From NCBI GenBank assembly GCA_019054805.1, contig JAHQIY010000011.1, positions 315,001 to 379,000 on the forward strand: a stretch of 64,000 nt of DNA. Reading direction: 5' to 3'. The translations under genes were made by a program, and so were the position numbers. Below, in pieces: positions 56,107 through 64,000 of this stretch (positions are counted from its first letter, which is position 1; the number at the start of each line of letters is the position of its first letter). Source of the stretch: Brachionus manjavacas. Taxonomy: Eukaryota; Rotifera; Eurotatoria; Ploima; Brachionidae. Below the pieces are notes generated by a model. It was given only the letters and a program-made list of their open reading frames with translations. It was not told where the DNA came from and did no database searches.

Positions 56107-57035
56107 ACTCAACTGACAGATTATTCGATTTTATTTAATCTAAAAATCAAAACAAGACAAAATTTAATTGTAAATCCCAACACAAAAAAATTCAAAAAAT
56201 AAACCAGTCTTAAATTAAGACGGTTTTAAATTTTTAAATAAAAAATCAAAATTTTCTTTTTAAAAACCTTAACCTAAAAATAAAATTTTCATCTAGTAAA
56301 TTTATCTTGAGCGTGCGGTAGAGTCTGAGTGCGGTCATGTCGTAAAAATGAACGCTGACCGCCTTAAATTTAAATCAAAGCTTAAATATCTTTCATTTTT
56401 TAAATTAATTTCAAAAAATGAAAGATATTTTGGCTAGTACGCACGGATTGGTGTTTTCCATATCACCAGTAAAAAATAGCCCAAATAAAAAAAAGATTAT
56501 GATATAGAATAATAATAGAAGAAAAATTAAGCATTAAGTTTTTATTGAAAAAAAAATTAAATTATTAAATTAGTTAAATCAAGAGTAATTGCACCACTCA
56601 ACTGACAGATTAATCATTTTTATTTAATCTAAAAATCAAAACAAGACAAAATTCAAAAAAAAAAAAACAGTCTTAAAAAAAGACGGTTTTAAATTTTTAA
56701 ATAAAAATTCTAAATTTTCTTTTTAAAAACCTTAACCTTATCACGAAAATTCGATCTTGAAAAAAAAATTGAAGATCAAATAAGAAATTTATTTTAATTA
56801 TTTAAAATATAACTTTAACATTAAATTTATATAAAGAAAAGGGAAATAATCAAAAAAAGATTATGATAAAGAAAAATAATAAAAGAAAAATAAAGCATTA
56901 AGTTTTTATTGATAAAAAATTAAATTAGTAAATTAGTTAAATCAAGAGCTTGTCAGCAACCGGGTCTCCTAAAATCTCTATCATAGTGCCGACTTGGACG
57001 ACTCGCGTCTAAATATTAATCTGCATACTTGAAAT
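56107..57035. other. Duplicated and inverted AT-rich remnants
   Basis: The stretch 56097-56275 (GTAATTGCACCACTCAACTG... to AAAAACCTTAACC) recurs at 56583-56735. A GATTATGATA...TTAGTTAAATCAAGAG block recurs at 56495-56585 and 56853-56950. At 56745-56850 part of the zinc-finger gene (exon 1 end, intron, exon 2 start) is present in inverted orientation. No intact gene. Confidence 0.55.
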
Positions 57036-57069
57036 CCTAGAAAAACGGTTTTTTCACCGTTTTTCTAGG
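57036..57069. repeat. Perfect 14-bp inverted repeat (hairpin 1)
   Basis: CCTAGAAAAACGGT and its exact complement ACCGTTTTTCTAGG around a 6-base loop. Confidence 0.9.
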
Positions 57070-57077
57070 CTTTCTTG

Positions 57078-57106
57078 GTGGGGTCAATAAATTTTTTTGA
57101 CCCCAC
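57078..57106. repeat. 10-bp inverted repeat (hairpin 2)
   Basis: GTGGGGTCAA and TTGACCCCAC around a 9-base AT loop, 8 bases after hairpin 1. Confidence 0.9.
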
Positions 57107-57339
57107 CCCTCAAAGATCGAAAAAAAAAAAGTTAGTTACCTTTGAGCTAAAATATCTCATATTCTAATAGACATAACCTTATTAATATATATATATTCTG
57201 AAAGCAAATAGTCTCATCAACAAAATGGTGTATTAATTTAATCTTTTATTTTACCAAAAAATCGATATTTTGGCATAAAATGGTAAAAAAATGGTATTTT
57301 TTCACTGTTTTTGTATCTAGTCCGAGGTTTACCCCCCGA

Positions 57340-57369
57340 CCCTAAACCCTAACCCTAAACCCTAACCCC
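57340..57369. repeat. Interstitial telomere-like repeat
   Basis: Alternating CCCTAAA and CCCTAA units, four in all, followed by CCCC. Too short and internal to be a chromosome end. Confidence 0.75.
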
Positions 57370-57619
57370 TTTTTTATAAAGATTCCGAAACTAGAGAAAA
57401 TTCTGAACTAAATGTTGGGACCACTTTTTTTATTTATTGAATTTAAAGCCAAAAAAATATTGAATAAAATGAGTTTGAAACTAATTTTTGAATAATCATA
57501 ATTTTTTATTATGTAAAACGTCAGAATTAAATGTCAAATTAGTAAAATGTTTTCAATACTTAAGTTAATTTTTGTTAAATAATTAGTTTTCTAATTTTTT
57601 TTTCTTAATATTTTTTGAG

Positions 57620-58345
57620 ATGCCTAAAACACCCGAAAGAGTCTCTTAACTTTTATCAAATCTTGGAAATAAAACTTTTCAAAACTCGAATAAAAGGAAT
57701 GAAAATTGTACGAATGGTCAAAATTTGAATGTTACAACATCGACTGATGATCATTCTGATAAAGAGTTTGAAAATGCTGAAGAAATTACACGTGTAGATA
57801 CAAAACTTATTTCTGATATAATAGAGTTTATTTTAAACGGGAATTCTACTCGAAGATCTTTGAGTGTATTAATTTTGGCGGTTTTAAAGTAATTTTGGTT
57901 TGATAAAATTATATCTTTTATATTATTATATTTAAATTTGCTTAGGAAACTTGGTTTAAATTATAGAGATGCTGAAAAATTTTTATCAGAAATAAATTGT
58001 TTAACTATTAAATCAGCAAACGAACAACTTATTAGGCTAAAAAAATTTGGATTAGATTATTTTATTTTGGATGGTCGTGGAGGTATTAAAATTTAGATAT
58101 TTTATGTATTTTTCTAATTTATTTATAAGGCAAGAAAAAATCGTCTTTTTATGACTATTTTCCAGAGCTTGAAATTGAAGCTAAGCTTTTTGTTGAAGAA
58201 GAGACCAGCAAAAGAATGTTCATTCAATATTTGTAATTTAGCAAAGCATATAAATGAAAAATGCTGTGAACTTACAAATAGTACTTTTCAAGAAAACATT
58301 TTTATAAGATCTGAAACTATGGTAAGAGAAGACTTAAAGTCATGG
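57620..58345 (+). pseudogene. Spliced transposase-like gene fragment
   Basis: Exon 1 (57620 to about 57888, with one TAA) is Asn/Glu-rich and ends IIEFILNGNSTRRSLSVLIL. A GT..AG intron leads to exon 2 (about 57946-58082: LGLNYRDAEKFLSEINCLT, FGLDYFILDGRGG), and a second intron to exon 3 (from about 58131: SFYDYFPELEIEAKLFVEEE). A frame shift follows, then CSFNICNLAKHIN, FIRSETMVREDLKSWG. The GG...SFYD-FPELE and LAKFI...RS-E-...DLR-WG pattern is one I associate with the N-terminal region of DDE-type transposon proteins in small invertebrates and fungi. It is cut by the plexin piece at 58348. Confidence 0.42.
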
Positions 58346-58347
58346 GG

Positions 58348-58707
58348 TACCATTCACTGTGTTGAACAAGACCCACTCAAGCTGTACACTCACACACATA
58401 TTCTCTCGACTTGACACACTGCTGACCAATGGTCAAGTGCAAACCAATTTGAGACTATTGGACGGCGATCACTATATAGACTCGGTGTCGAACGGCAAGC
58501 TCAGTTTGTTGTTCTACAAGTGTGAGGAGAAGGCAAGCGATTGCTCGTCGTGTTTGTCAATTAATCGACAGCAGAGTTGTATGTGGTGCGGAGTGGGCAA
58601 ATCGTGCAGATTCATGAATCCGCAGTCAAAACTAGCCGCACTCTCTCAATTCATCGGATCGTCCTTATCATTGGAGAACAGTGCGTTCGTGCCGCACTGT
58701 TCTGCAC
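58348..58707 (+). pseudogene. Plexin IPT-PSI fragment
   Basis: Begins inside the same IPT sequence as the array copies (FTVLNKTHSSC in the frame of 58359-59351) but continues as genuine plexin: TLLTNGQVQTNLRLLDGDHY, IDSVSNGKLSLLFYKC, and the PSI Cys pattern CEEKASDCSSC, SCMWCGVGKSC. Plexin PSI domains link IPT folds in the ectodomain of semaphorin receptors. It ends near VPHC, then passes in frame into the UBR5 Ala-rich stretch at 58708. There is no transmembrane or GAP domain here, so it is only a fragment. Confidence 0.68.
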
Positions 58708-59392
58708 CTGCCGCTGCCGCCGTTGCCAACACAAACACGGCCGCCAATCCGCCGTCCGGCCACAGCCAAACAAACGAGCCGTACATACACGGCGACGATC
58801 TCATGTCCTTGCTAGATATAAACTCGAGCGGCGCTCAAAGTGGCGACGTCAATGCGCCCAACGAGAACGACTCGTCTTCGTCGTCGTCCTCTTGGTCATC
58901 GTCCACTGGCGCCACAACCAACAACACCACCACTGCCACCAGCAACAGCACCAGCGGCACCCAGGCGGCCAACGCCAACCAATCCATAGGCATGTTCGAC
59001 GAAGTGAACTTCAGACTGATACGACGCTTTGGCAACTCGATTATTGGCACTCGCAGCTCAGAGGAAAGAGATGCAACTACGAGAAAGACGTCCAGCTACA
59101 GACTGAGGGACAACAGATGGTACGAGTCGTACAGAGACGATTTGTTCAATAGGAGCGAGGCTGAGGACAAGGCCAAAAAGAGCGAGCCGAGTGCGACTGC
59201 TAGAAGGAGTTGTGGCGAGAGTGTGATCACGTTTGGGGACAACATTCAGTATTGGATAGAGAAGAGGGGCGACACGCGACAGTTTGTGCGCATTGCTAGT
59301 TTGTATTCGGAACTGGTGGCTGTTTGCAAAGAGGGCAAGTTGCATCAATGAAAATGGTCGTCGGACATTCCCTATTCGGTCGAGACTGAGGA
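58708..59392 (+). pseudogene. UBR5: UBR5 N-terminal segment, extra copy
   Basis: Nearly identical to 59717-60401 (offset 1,009 bp). Reads [19 protein letters not shown], a Ser run, a Thr/Asn-rich linker, [38 protein letters not shown] and [20 protein letters not shown], as in UBR5 after its UBA domain and at the start of its RCC1-like region. A TGA interrupts at LHQ*KWSS (59349-59351), where UBR5 normally has Trp. It is fused in frame behind the plexin PSI piece (open from 58359 to 59351, 330 codons). Confidence 0.72.
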
Positions 59393-60448
59393 GCTCGTCG
59401 TCGCGCAACCGACGTCACGCCACCTCGCACTACAACAGCCGCATACTGCGAGGCCGCGTAAACAGCCTCATAGTCGGCAGCTCGAGAATACCGAGCTCGA
59501 TGGTGGCGGCGCCGGCCGTGCTCGAGTCATTGATCGAGAACGTGCAGACCGTGCTTTAGTCAAAGTCTCGGTCGGTGATCATGCGCGAGCTTCAGCGCAC
59601 CAATCTGGACGTCAACTTGGCCGTCAACAATCTACTGCAGCGGGACGACGAAGGCGACGAGCAGACCGACGAGGACGATGACCCGCTGTCAGCGGTCGCG
59701 GTCGCCGCCGCCGCTGCTGCCGCTGCCGCCGTTGCCAACACAAACACGGCCGCCAATCCGCCGTCCGGCCACAGCCAAACAAACGAGCCGTACATACACG
59801 GCGACGATCTCATGTCCTTGCTAGATATAAACTCGAGCGGCGCTCAAAGTGGCGACGTCAATGCGCCCAACGAGAACGACTCGTCTTCGTCGTCGTCCTC
59901 TTGGTCATCGTCCACTGGCGCCACAACCAACAACACCACCACTGCCACCAGCAACAGCACCAGCGGCACCCAGGCGGCCAACGCCAACCAATCCATAGGC
60001 ATGTTCGACGAAGTGAACTTCAGACTGATACGACGCTTTGGCAACTCGATTATTGGCACTCGCAGCTCAGAGGAAAGAGATGCAACTACGAGAAAGACGT
60101 CCAGCTACAGACTGAGGGACAACAGATGGTACGAGTCGTACAGAGACGATTTGTTCAATAGGAGCGAGGCTGAGGACAAGGCCAAAAAGAGCGAGCCGAG
60201 TGCGACTGCTAGAAGGAGTTGTGGCGAGAGTGTGATCACGTTTGGGGACAACATTCAGTATTGGATAGAGAAGAGGGGCGACACGCGACAGTTTGTGCGC
60301 ATTGCTAGTTTGTATTCGGAACTGGTGGCTGTTTGCAAAGAGGGCAAGTTGCATCAATGAAAATGGTCGTCGGACATTCCCTATTCGGTCGAGACTGAGG
60401 ACAAAAAGATTTTGTATCAAGAGTGGAATTCAAAGGCTCAATCTTTAG
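59393..60448 (+). pseudogene. UBR5: UBR5 N-terminal segment with UBA domain
   Basis: Starts with an Arg/Ser-rich stretch, then VAAPAVLESLIENVQTVL, TAG (59557-59559, where relatives have Gln), [20 protein letters not shown] and [14 protein letters not shown]. This is the UBR5 UBA domain, which binds ubiquitin. An Ala run, the DDLMSLLD motif and the segment duplicated upstream follow. TGA (60358-60360) again replaces Trp. The frame continues as KWSSDIPYSVETEDKKILYQ and ends at a GT donor (60449). Two in-frame stops would prevent a normal UBR5. They may be true lesions or sequencing errors, but the TGA is present in both copies. Confidence 0.72.
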
Positions 60449-61233
60449 GTAATAAAATTAATCTTCGAATTTATTAAATAATTTTAATTTAACATGTTAG
60501 GTAGATTTAAAAAAATGAAATAACTAAAGAAAATATTTTCTCAAGCCATTGATAAAATTCATTTCTAAACTCTTTGAATTGATCATCAACTTCAACATGA
60601 TGAGTGGCATTAGGTTATATCTAATATGTTCTTAAAATATTTAATGATTTAATGAATTCTTAAAATAAGAAGAGTTCGAGCAAGTTTAATCGAAAAAGTC
60701 CTTTTTCGACAACACTTTTTCGAATTTTAGTCTAATTGAAAGCATCTTGGCGACAAATTTTCCCTGGCAAAAATTATTCCTTCTCTTTTATCATTTCTTG
60801 TGAACCATATATGATTTAGATTTTAATCTATTGAAAATTTAATATTAAAATATTATTTTTATTGTAGTGAATTTAACAATTTCTAAATAAAGAAATAATG
60901 CTGTTTTATATGATTTAGATTTTAATCTATTGAAAATTTAATATTAAAATATTATTTTTATTGTAGTGAATTTACTCTTTTTGAATTTAACAATTTCTAA
61001 ATAAAGAAATAATGCTGTTTTTTATTACTTCTATTAAATTCTCCATTACAGACACAAAAATTATAGATAACTTATATTTAGCTTTAAAAATTTAAGAAAA
61101 AATTTTTGTCTTTTTGGCCACATCTCAAAAAAAAATAAAAACAGCAAAAAATGTTGGATGTCAAAAGTTTTAAGCATATCTTATTAAATCTGAACTGATT
61201 AAACTGGAACATATTAATTACCAGGTTATTCAG
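60449..61233 (+). other. Intron-like AT-rich region with a direct repeat
   Basis: No coding seen. Contains a direct duplication of about 100 bp: 60808-60906 and 60907-61019 (TATATGATTTAG ... AATAATGCTGTTTT), the second with a 14-bp extra CTCTTTTTGAATTT. Confidence 0.6.
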
Positions 61234-61594
61234 GGATCTCTTAAGCGCAAAAAGCAGTATTTGAATCAAGAGAATAAAAAAGTCAATCTGGACGAATTAC
61301 GAGATGAATCAGACTTTGAAAAAGAGGAAAGAGAAGAAAATTGGTTGTTAAGTGATGTGTTTTTCTTGGACGATGCCAAAACGTGCAATGTTCTCGGCCA
61401 GGTTATCAAGATAGACTCCGACTATGCTCTAGTTAGAATGAGCGATTCAAAGGCAGAAAGAGATCCTTTGGAAAATACGAGAATTTTTGCAAAAAGTCAA
61501 CTGCAGCTAGCTGAGGTTTCCCACAAATTGTGTATCAGCCTTTTGCGGAAATAATATGAATAATATATCATTAAGGACTATAGACGAACCAAAC
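61234..61594 (+). CDS. UBR5: UBR5 exon, central acidic/SH3-like part
   Basis: Begins after CAG with GSLKRKK, followed by an acidic segment and EENWLLSDVFFLDDAKTCNV, LGQVIKIDSDYALVRM. This matches UBR5's KRRR...EEQWSLREVVFVEDV, VGKVLKVDGAYVAVKF. The 61261-61554 frame ends at TAA (61552-61554). A strong donor, AAC|GTAAGC at 61594, suggests the true exon runs on, with a frame shift or alternative splice before it. The expected RCC1-like exons between this and 60448 are not found. Confidence 0.62.
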
Positions 61595-61650
61595 GTAAGC
61601 TAAATTTAATTGAATGAAAATAAAATATTTTTTTTCAACCTTTTTTCTAG

Positions 61651-61794
61651 TTCAATATGTTTACTCTTTTTGACGGCAACTCAACTATATATCCGTTCAC
61701 TGATTTGCACGGCTCAAACACGCTCAAAGACCCTGAATGGAAAAATTTATTCCCATTTAAATCATTTTCACAGACTGTTTTGATTCCTGTAAAA
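61651..61794 (+). CDS. UBR5: UBR5 exon
   Basis: Exactly 48 codons, phase 0 at both ends, flanked by TTTCTAG and GTAATA. Reads LFDGNSTIYPFTDLHGS, LKDPEWKNLFPF, matching UBR5's RDGNGTIYPMAKD, IRDPDWLDLPP. Confidence 0.7.
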
Positions 61795-62693
61795 GTAATA
61801 TAAGATTGTTTTTAAATTAATTTTGTCCTCAAAAACAAAAATCGAATTATGTTTTCATAAAGACATGAAAGTTCTTATTTAGAAGCTTTGAAAAATTTAA
61901 TTAGAGTTCAAAAAATTTTATTTAGCTATCTTTATTAATTTCCTCAGACCAGAAGAAAAAAGGAATTTGAATGCACAAGGGTTCGATAGAATTCGGCAAA
62001 AAAGAGCAGAATCAAATTCTAAAAATAAAACAAATTTTTTGCTCTCCAAGTTCAAAATTCATAATTAAAGTGTAAAAAACACATTTACACCGTAAGGCCA
62101 GCAAAAAGGGAGTTTTTTTTTAAATATTAAGCCTCGGACATTTTGCAAACATTATGCACATCATGAGAATACTTTAACAGCTGATTCGGAAATTTTTGTT
62201 TCAGACACAAATCATGCTTTTTTCACTAAACTGATTTTTAAATCTTAGAAAAAAGACATTAATAATTAAAGTCAATGTGAATTTTGTAACTTAAAAAACT
62301 TAAAAAATAAAAAATTTTTTATTCTAAAATTTTAATTTATCATCTAAGTAGGGTTTTTGCACAATTCTTTAAACAGCACACACATTAAAATGTCTGAAAT
62401 TTACATTGATTGAGTATTTTCATGTTCTTATGTACTGAATTTCACGAAAACATTAAATTGACGAAGCTAGATTATTTACTAAAATTCATATATTCCATTT
62501 AAATTGAATTCAATTTTTTTGTTACCTATTCAATGAATTCAAGAGAATTTAAATATCAAAATTTTGTTTTTCCTTCCATTTAGCTTAAGAAAATAAATTA
62601 AAAAAATTATAATGTAATATTGATAATGTAACGATTAATCATTTTAGTATTTAATTTAAATTCAAAATTAATTTTTTTAAACCAATTTTCAAG
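61795..62693 (+). other. Intron of UBR5-like gene
   Basis: AT-rich, no exon recognised. Confidence 0.5.
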
Positions 62694-62835
62694 AGTCCTT
62701 CAACAACAAGTGCAAATCAAACGAAAAAAATACACTTCGTCACCCTATTCAGCATGAAAATAGAACAGCTAATGGCAAGTATACTGCGCTGTGATCTAAA
62801 TAGAGTGTTTAAAATTCTACGTCAACTAGAAAATG
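62694..62835 (+). CDS. UBR5: UBR5 exon
   Basis: Follows TTTTCAAG and ends at G|GTAAAT. Reads SMKIEQLMASILRCDLNRVF, KILRQLENG, matching UBR5's AVEKQTLMQHILRCDYEACR, QYLMNLEQA. The length of 142 bases leaves phase 1. Confidence 0.7.
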
Positions 62836-63888
62836 GTAAATTAACTATTTCAAAATAAATCTTGTGAAATTAAGTGAAAAAAAGGAACAGAAAATAAATA
62901 TTTATTCAATTTAGAATTAAAAAAATTCCTTTTTTTTTATAAAATTTAAGAAAATTTAGATGAAAGCGAACAGGAAAATGATGATAAATCTAAAAGTATT
63001 TAAGTTAAAAGCTAAATGTTGTGATTTCAGCATGGTGCAGAATGCATGATGAAGTAAATTTGGCATAAAGTTTATTGAATTTGAGAGTAGTTCATTTTGC
63101 AGAGATTTTGCACATCATTTGAAGACTTTGATAGTTGATGCAACTAAGCCTGTTTTACCATGTTGAAATTAAAAAAAGTATATATCATTTTTTTCAGTTC
63201 TTTTTAACTGAACTTTGCAAAACTTTTTCAAAATCATTTAGGCAATGGCTCCGATTTCACACTGAATTACATGTAAGGTTCTACCAAATGTCTCATTTGT
63301 CATATCCATTTTCCAGCTATAAGATACTAGGTTCAGTTTACAAGTTTAGAAATTTGAACAAAAATATTCTGTATAAATAAACTACAAATTTCTAGAAGAA
63401 TATGCTATGATGCATATCTCTGAGTCCTTAAATTCCTATTGCTTTAACCGAGATCAGTCTAATTGATTAAGATTTACTTTACTGAAAAAAGTCCTGTTTA
63501 TTTTTCGAGACTTTTTGTTTAAATTTTTAATCTTAATTTTTCTAAAAAAGAAAATATCTTTGATTATGTTCAAATTGTTCACTTTATACAAAATTTCACA
63601 GAGCCAATTCGCCGGATTCATAAAGAAACTTAAATGATCATGTACAAAAATTATCTGACATGAAAAAAACTTCTAAGTATTTTTTATAAGATTAAATTGA
63701 AAGACATATTTTTGTGTGCAGAAAACCATGCAAAACCATATCTTTGTTGTATGCACTATTTCTGCATGCATTAAACTTTTTCAGAGATTTGCAGATTTAA
63801 AAAATTCGCTTTAACATTCAATGTTAACTTTGAAAATATGCTGCTGCGATAAAATTTAAAATCAAAATCATTGACTTTTAAAATTAAG
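62836..63888 (+). other. Intron of UBR5-like gene
   Basis: AT-rich with TGCATG-rich stretches near 63010-63130 and 63720-63770. The 81-codon open frame at 63135-63380 has no protein-like character that I can support. Confidence 0.45.
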
Positions 63889-64000
63889 CTAATTATTATA
63901 ATACGGACGCAGCCAACATAAACTACTTGCTCGATTTGCTCACGCATCGAAACAGCGCCGGCGAAACACCGTTCATGTACGCGGTGAGTTTGCGCGCGTA
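63889..64000 (+). CDS. UBR5: UBR5 exon, cut by window end
   Basis: After an AAG acceptor the frame reads TDAANINYLLDLLTHRNSAG and ETPFMYAVSLRAY. This matches UBR5's YLRELLSAKDARGMTPFMSA and VSGRAY, just ahead of its own UBR box. The gene continues beyond 64000. Confidence 0.65.

Larger units (their letters stand above)
50838..56275. repeat. Tandem unit C (partial, more divergent)
   Basis: Third copy, covering only the MADS-like exon, the chimeric gene mosaic and part of the zinc-finger gene. It has its own substitutions, a short GAT tract and frames that A and B have lost. Similarity to A (22935-23107) ends near 56275. Confidence 0.8.

Noticed and set aside
57340-57369. True telomere or contig end
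   Set aside because: Only about four units, flanked by unique DNA on both sides.
63135-63380. Small independent gene in the 81-codon open frame
   Set aside because: It lies inside a UBR5 intron, is Phe/Leu/His-rich as AT-rich DNA predicts, and has no recognisable motif.

Overview
The window looks like nuclear DNA of a small invertebrate animal. Intergenic DNA and introns are very AT-rich, introns are short, and there are recognisable metazoan genes (UBR4, UBR5, plexin, LITAF). Many different transposons are nested in each other, and two genes look bacterial in style (a DUF4434 glycosidase-like protein and an RHS-repeat protein). My best guess is a rotifer, perhaps Brachionus-like. That is an inference from the mix of families, not something the sequence proves.

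Layout. 0-17 kb is a transposon graveyard with a few host genes. It holds a TRIM-type LTR element (28-542), a two-exon LITAF-domain gene (1374-1775), a deleted MULE (2341-3690), a LINE scrap, a Tc1-like element (about 4.7-6.2 kb), a MULE-like transposase split by a pogo/Tigger-like element (6.6-8.35 kb), an intact DUF4434-type secreted protein (8751-10247), the 3' end of a Ty3/gypsy element (10.35-11.2 kb), three 5'-truncated LINEs and a broken RHS-repeat gene (13.6-15.0 kb).

16.8-56.3 kb is a direct tandem array of one large unit: two full copies (A 16822-34228, B 34229-50837) and a third, partial and more divergent copy (C 50838-about 56275). Each full unit starts with a small MADS-like exon remnant. 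It then carries a GC-rich, apparently intronless mosaic of gene pieces in one orientation: an acidic segment, a UBR4-type UBR box, a plexin IPT piece and a UBR5 segment from just after its UBR box. Next come a small spliced C2HC zinc-finger gene on the minus strand, a Tc1-like element split by a 4.35-kb Jockey-type LINE with a 17-bp target duplication, a conserved 110-codon ORF, and a 2.1-kb FLYWCH/MULE transposon with 8-bp target duplications. Copies A and B share a huge GAT expansion and several frame breaks that C lacks, so C keeps the more ancestral gene pieces.

56.3-64 kb holds duplicated AT-rich remnants, two hairpins, a short interstitial telomere-like tract, a spliced transposase remnant, and a second mosaic. 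In that mosaic the same plexin region is joined to the N-terminal part of UBR5 (UBA region). UBR5 exons then continue in order to the right edge of the window, without the RCC1-like exons expected between them. UBR5 is therefore represented out of order: its middle part lies in the array and its N-terminal part lies downstream.

The most unusual feature is the UBR4-plexin-UBR5 chimera, with two different plexin-UBR5 junctions built on the same stretch of plexin DNA and short identical bases at joints. Many reading-frame breaks fall in homopolymers and differ between otherwise near-identical copies, so some may be sequencing or assembly errors.
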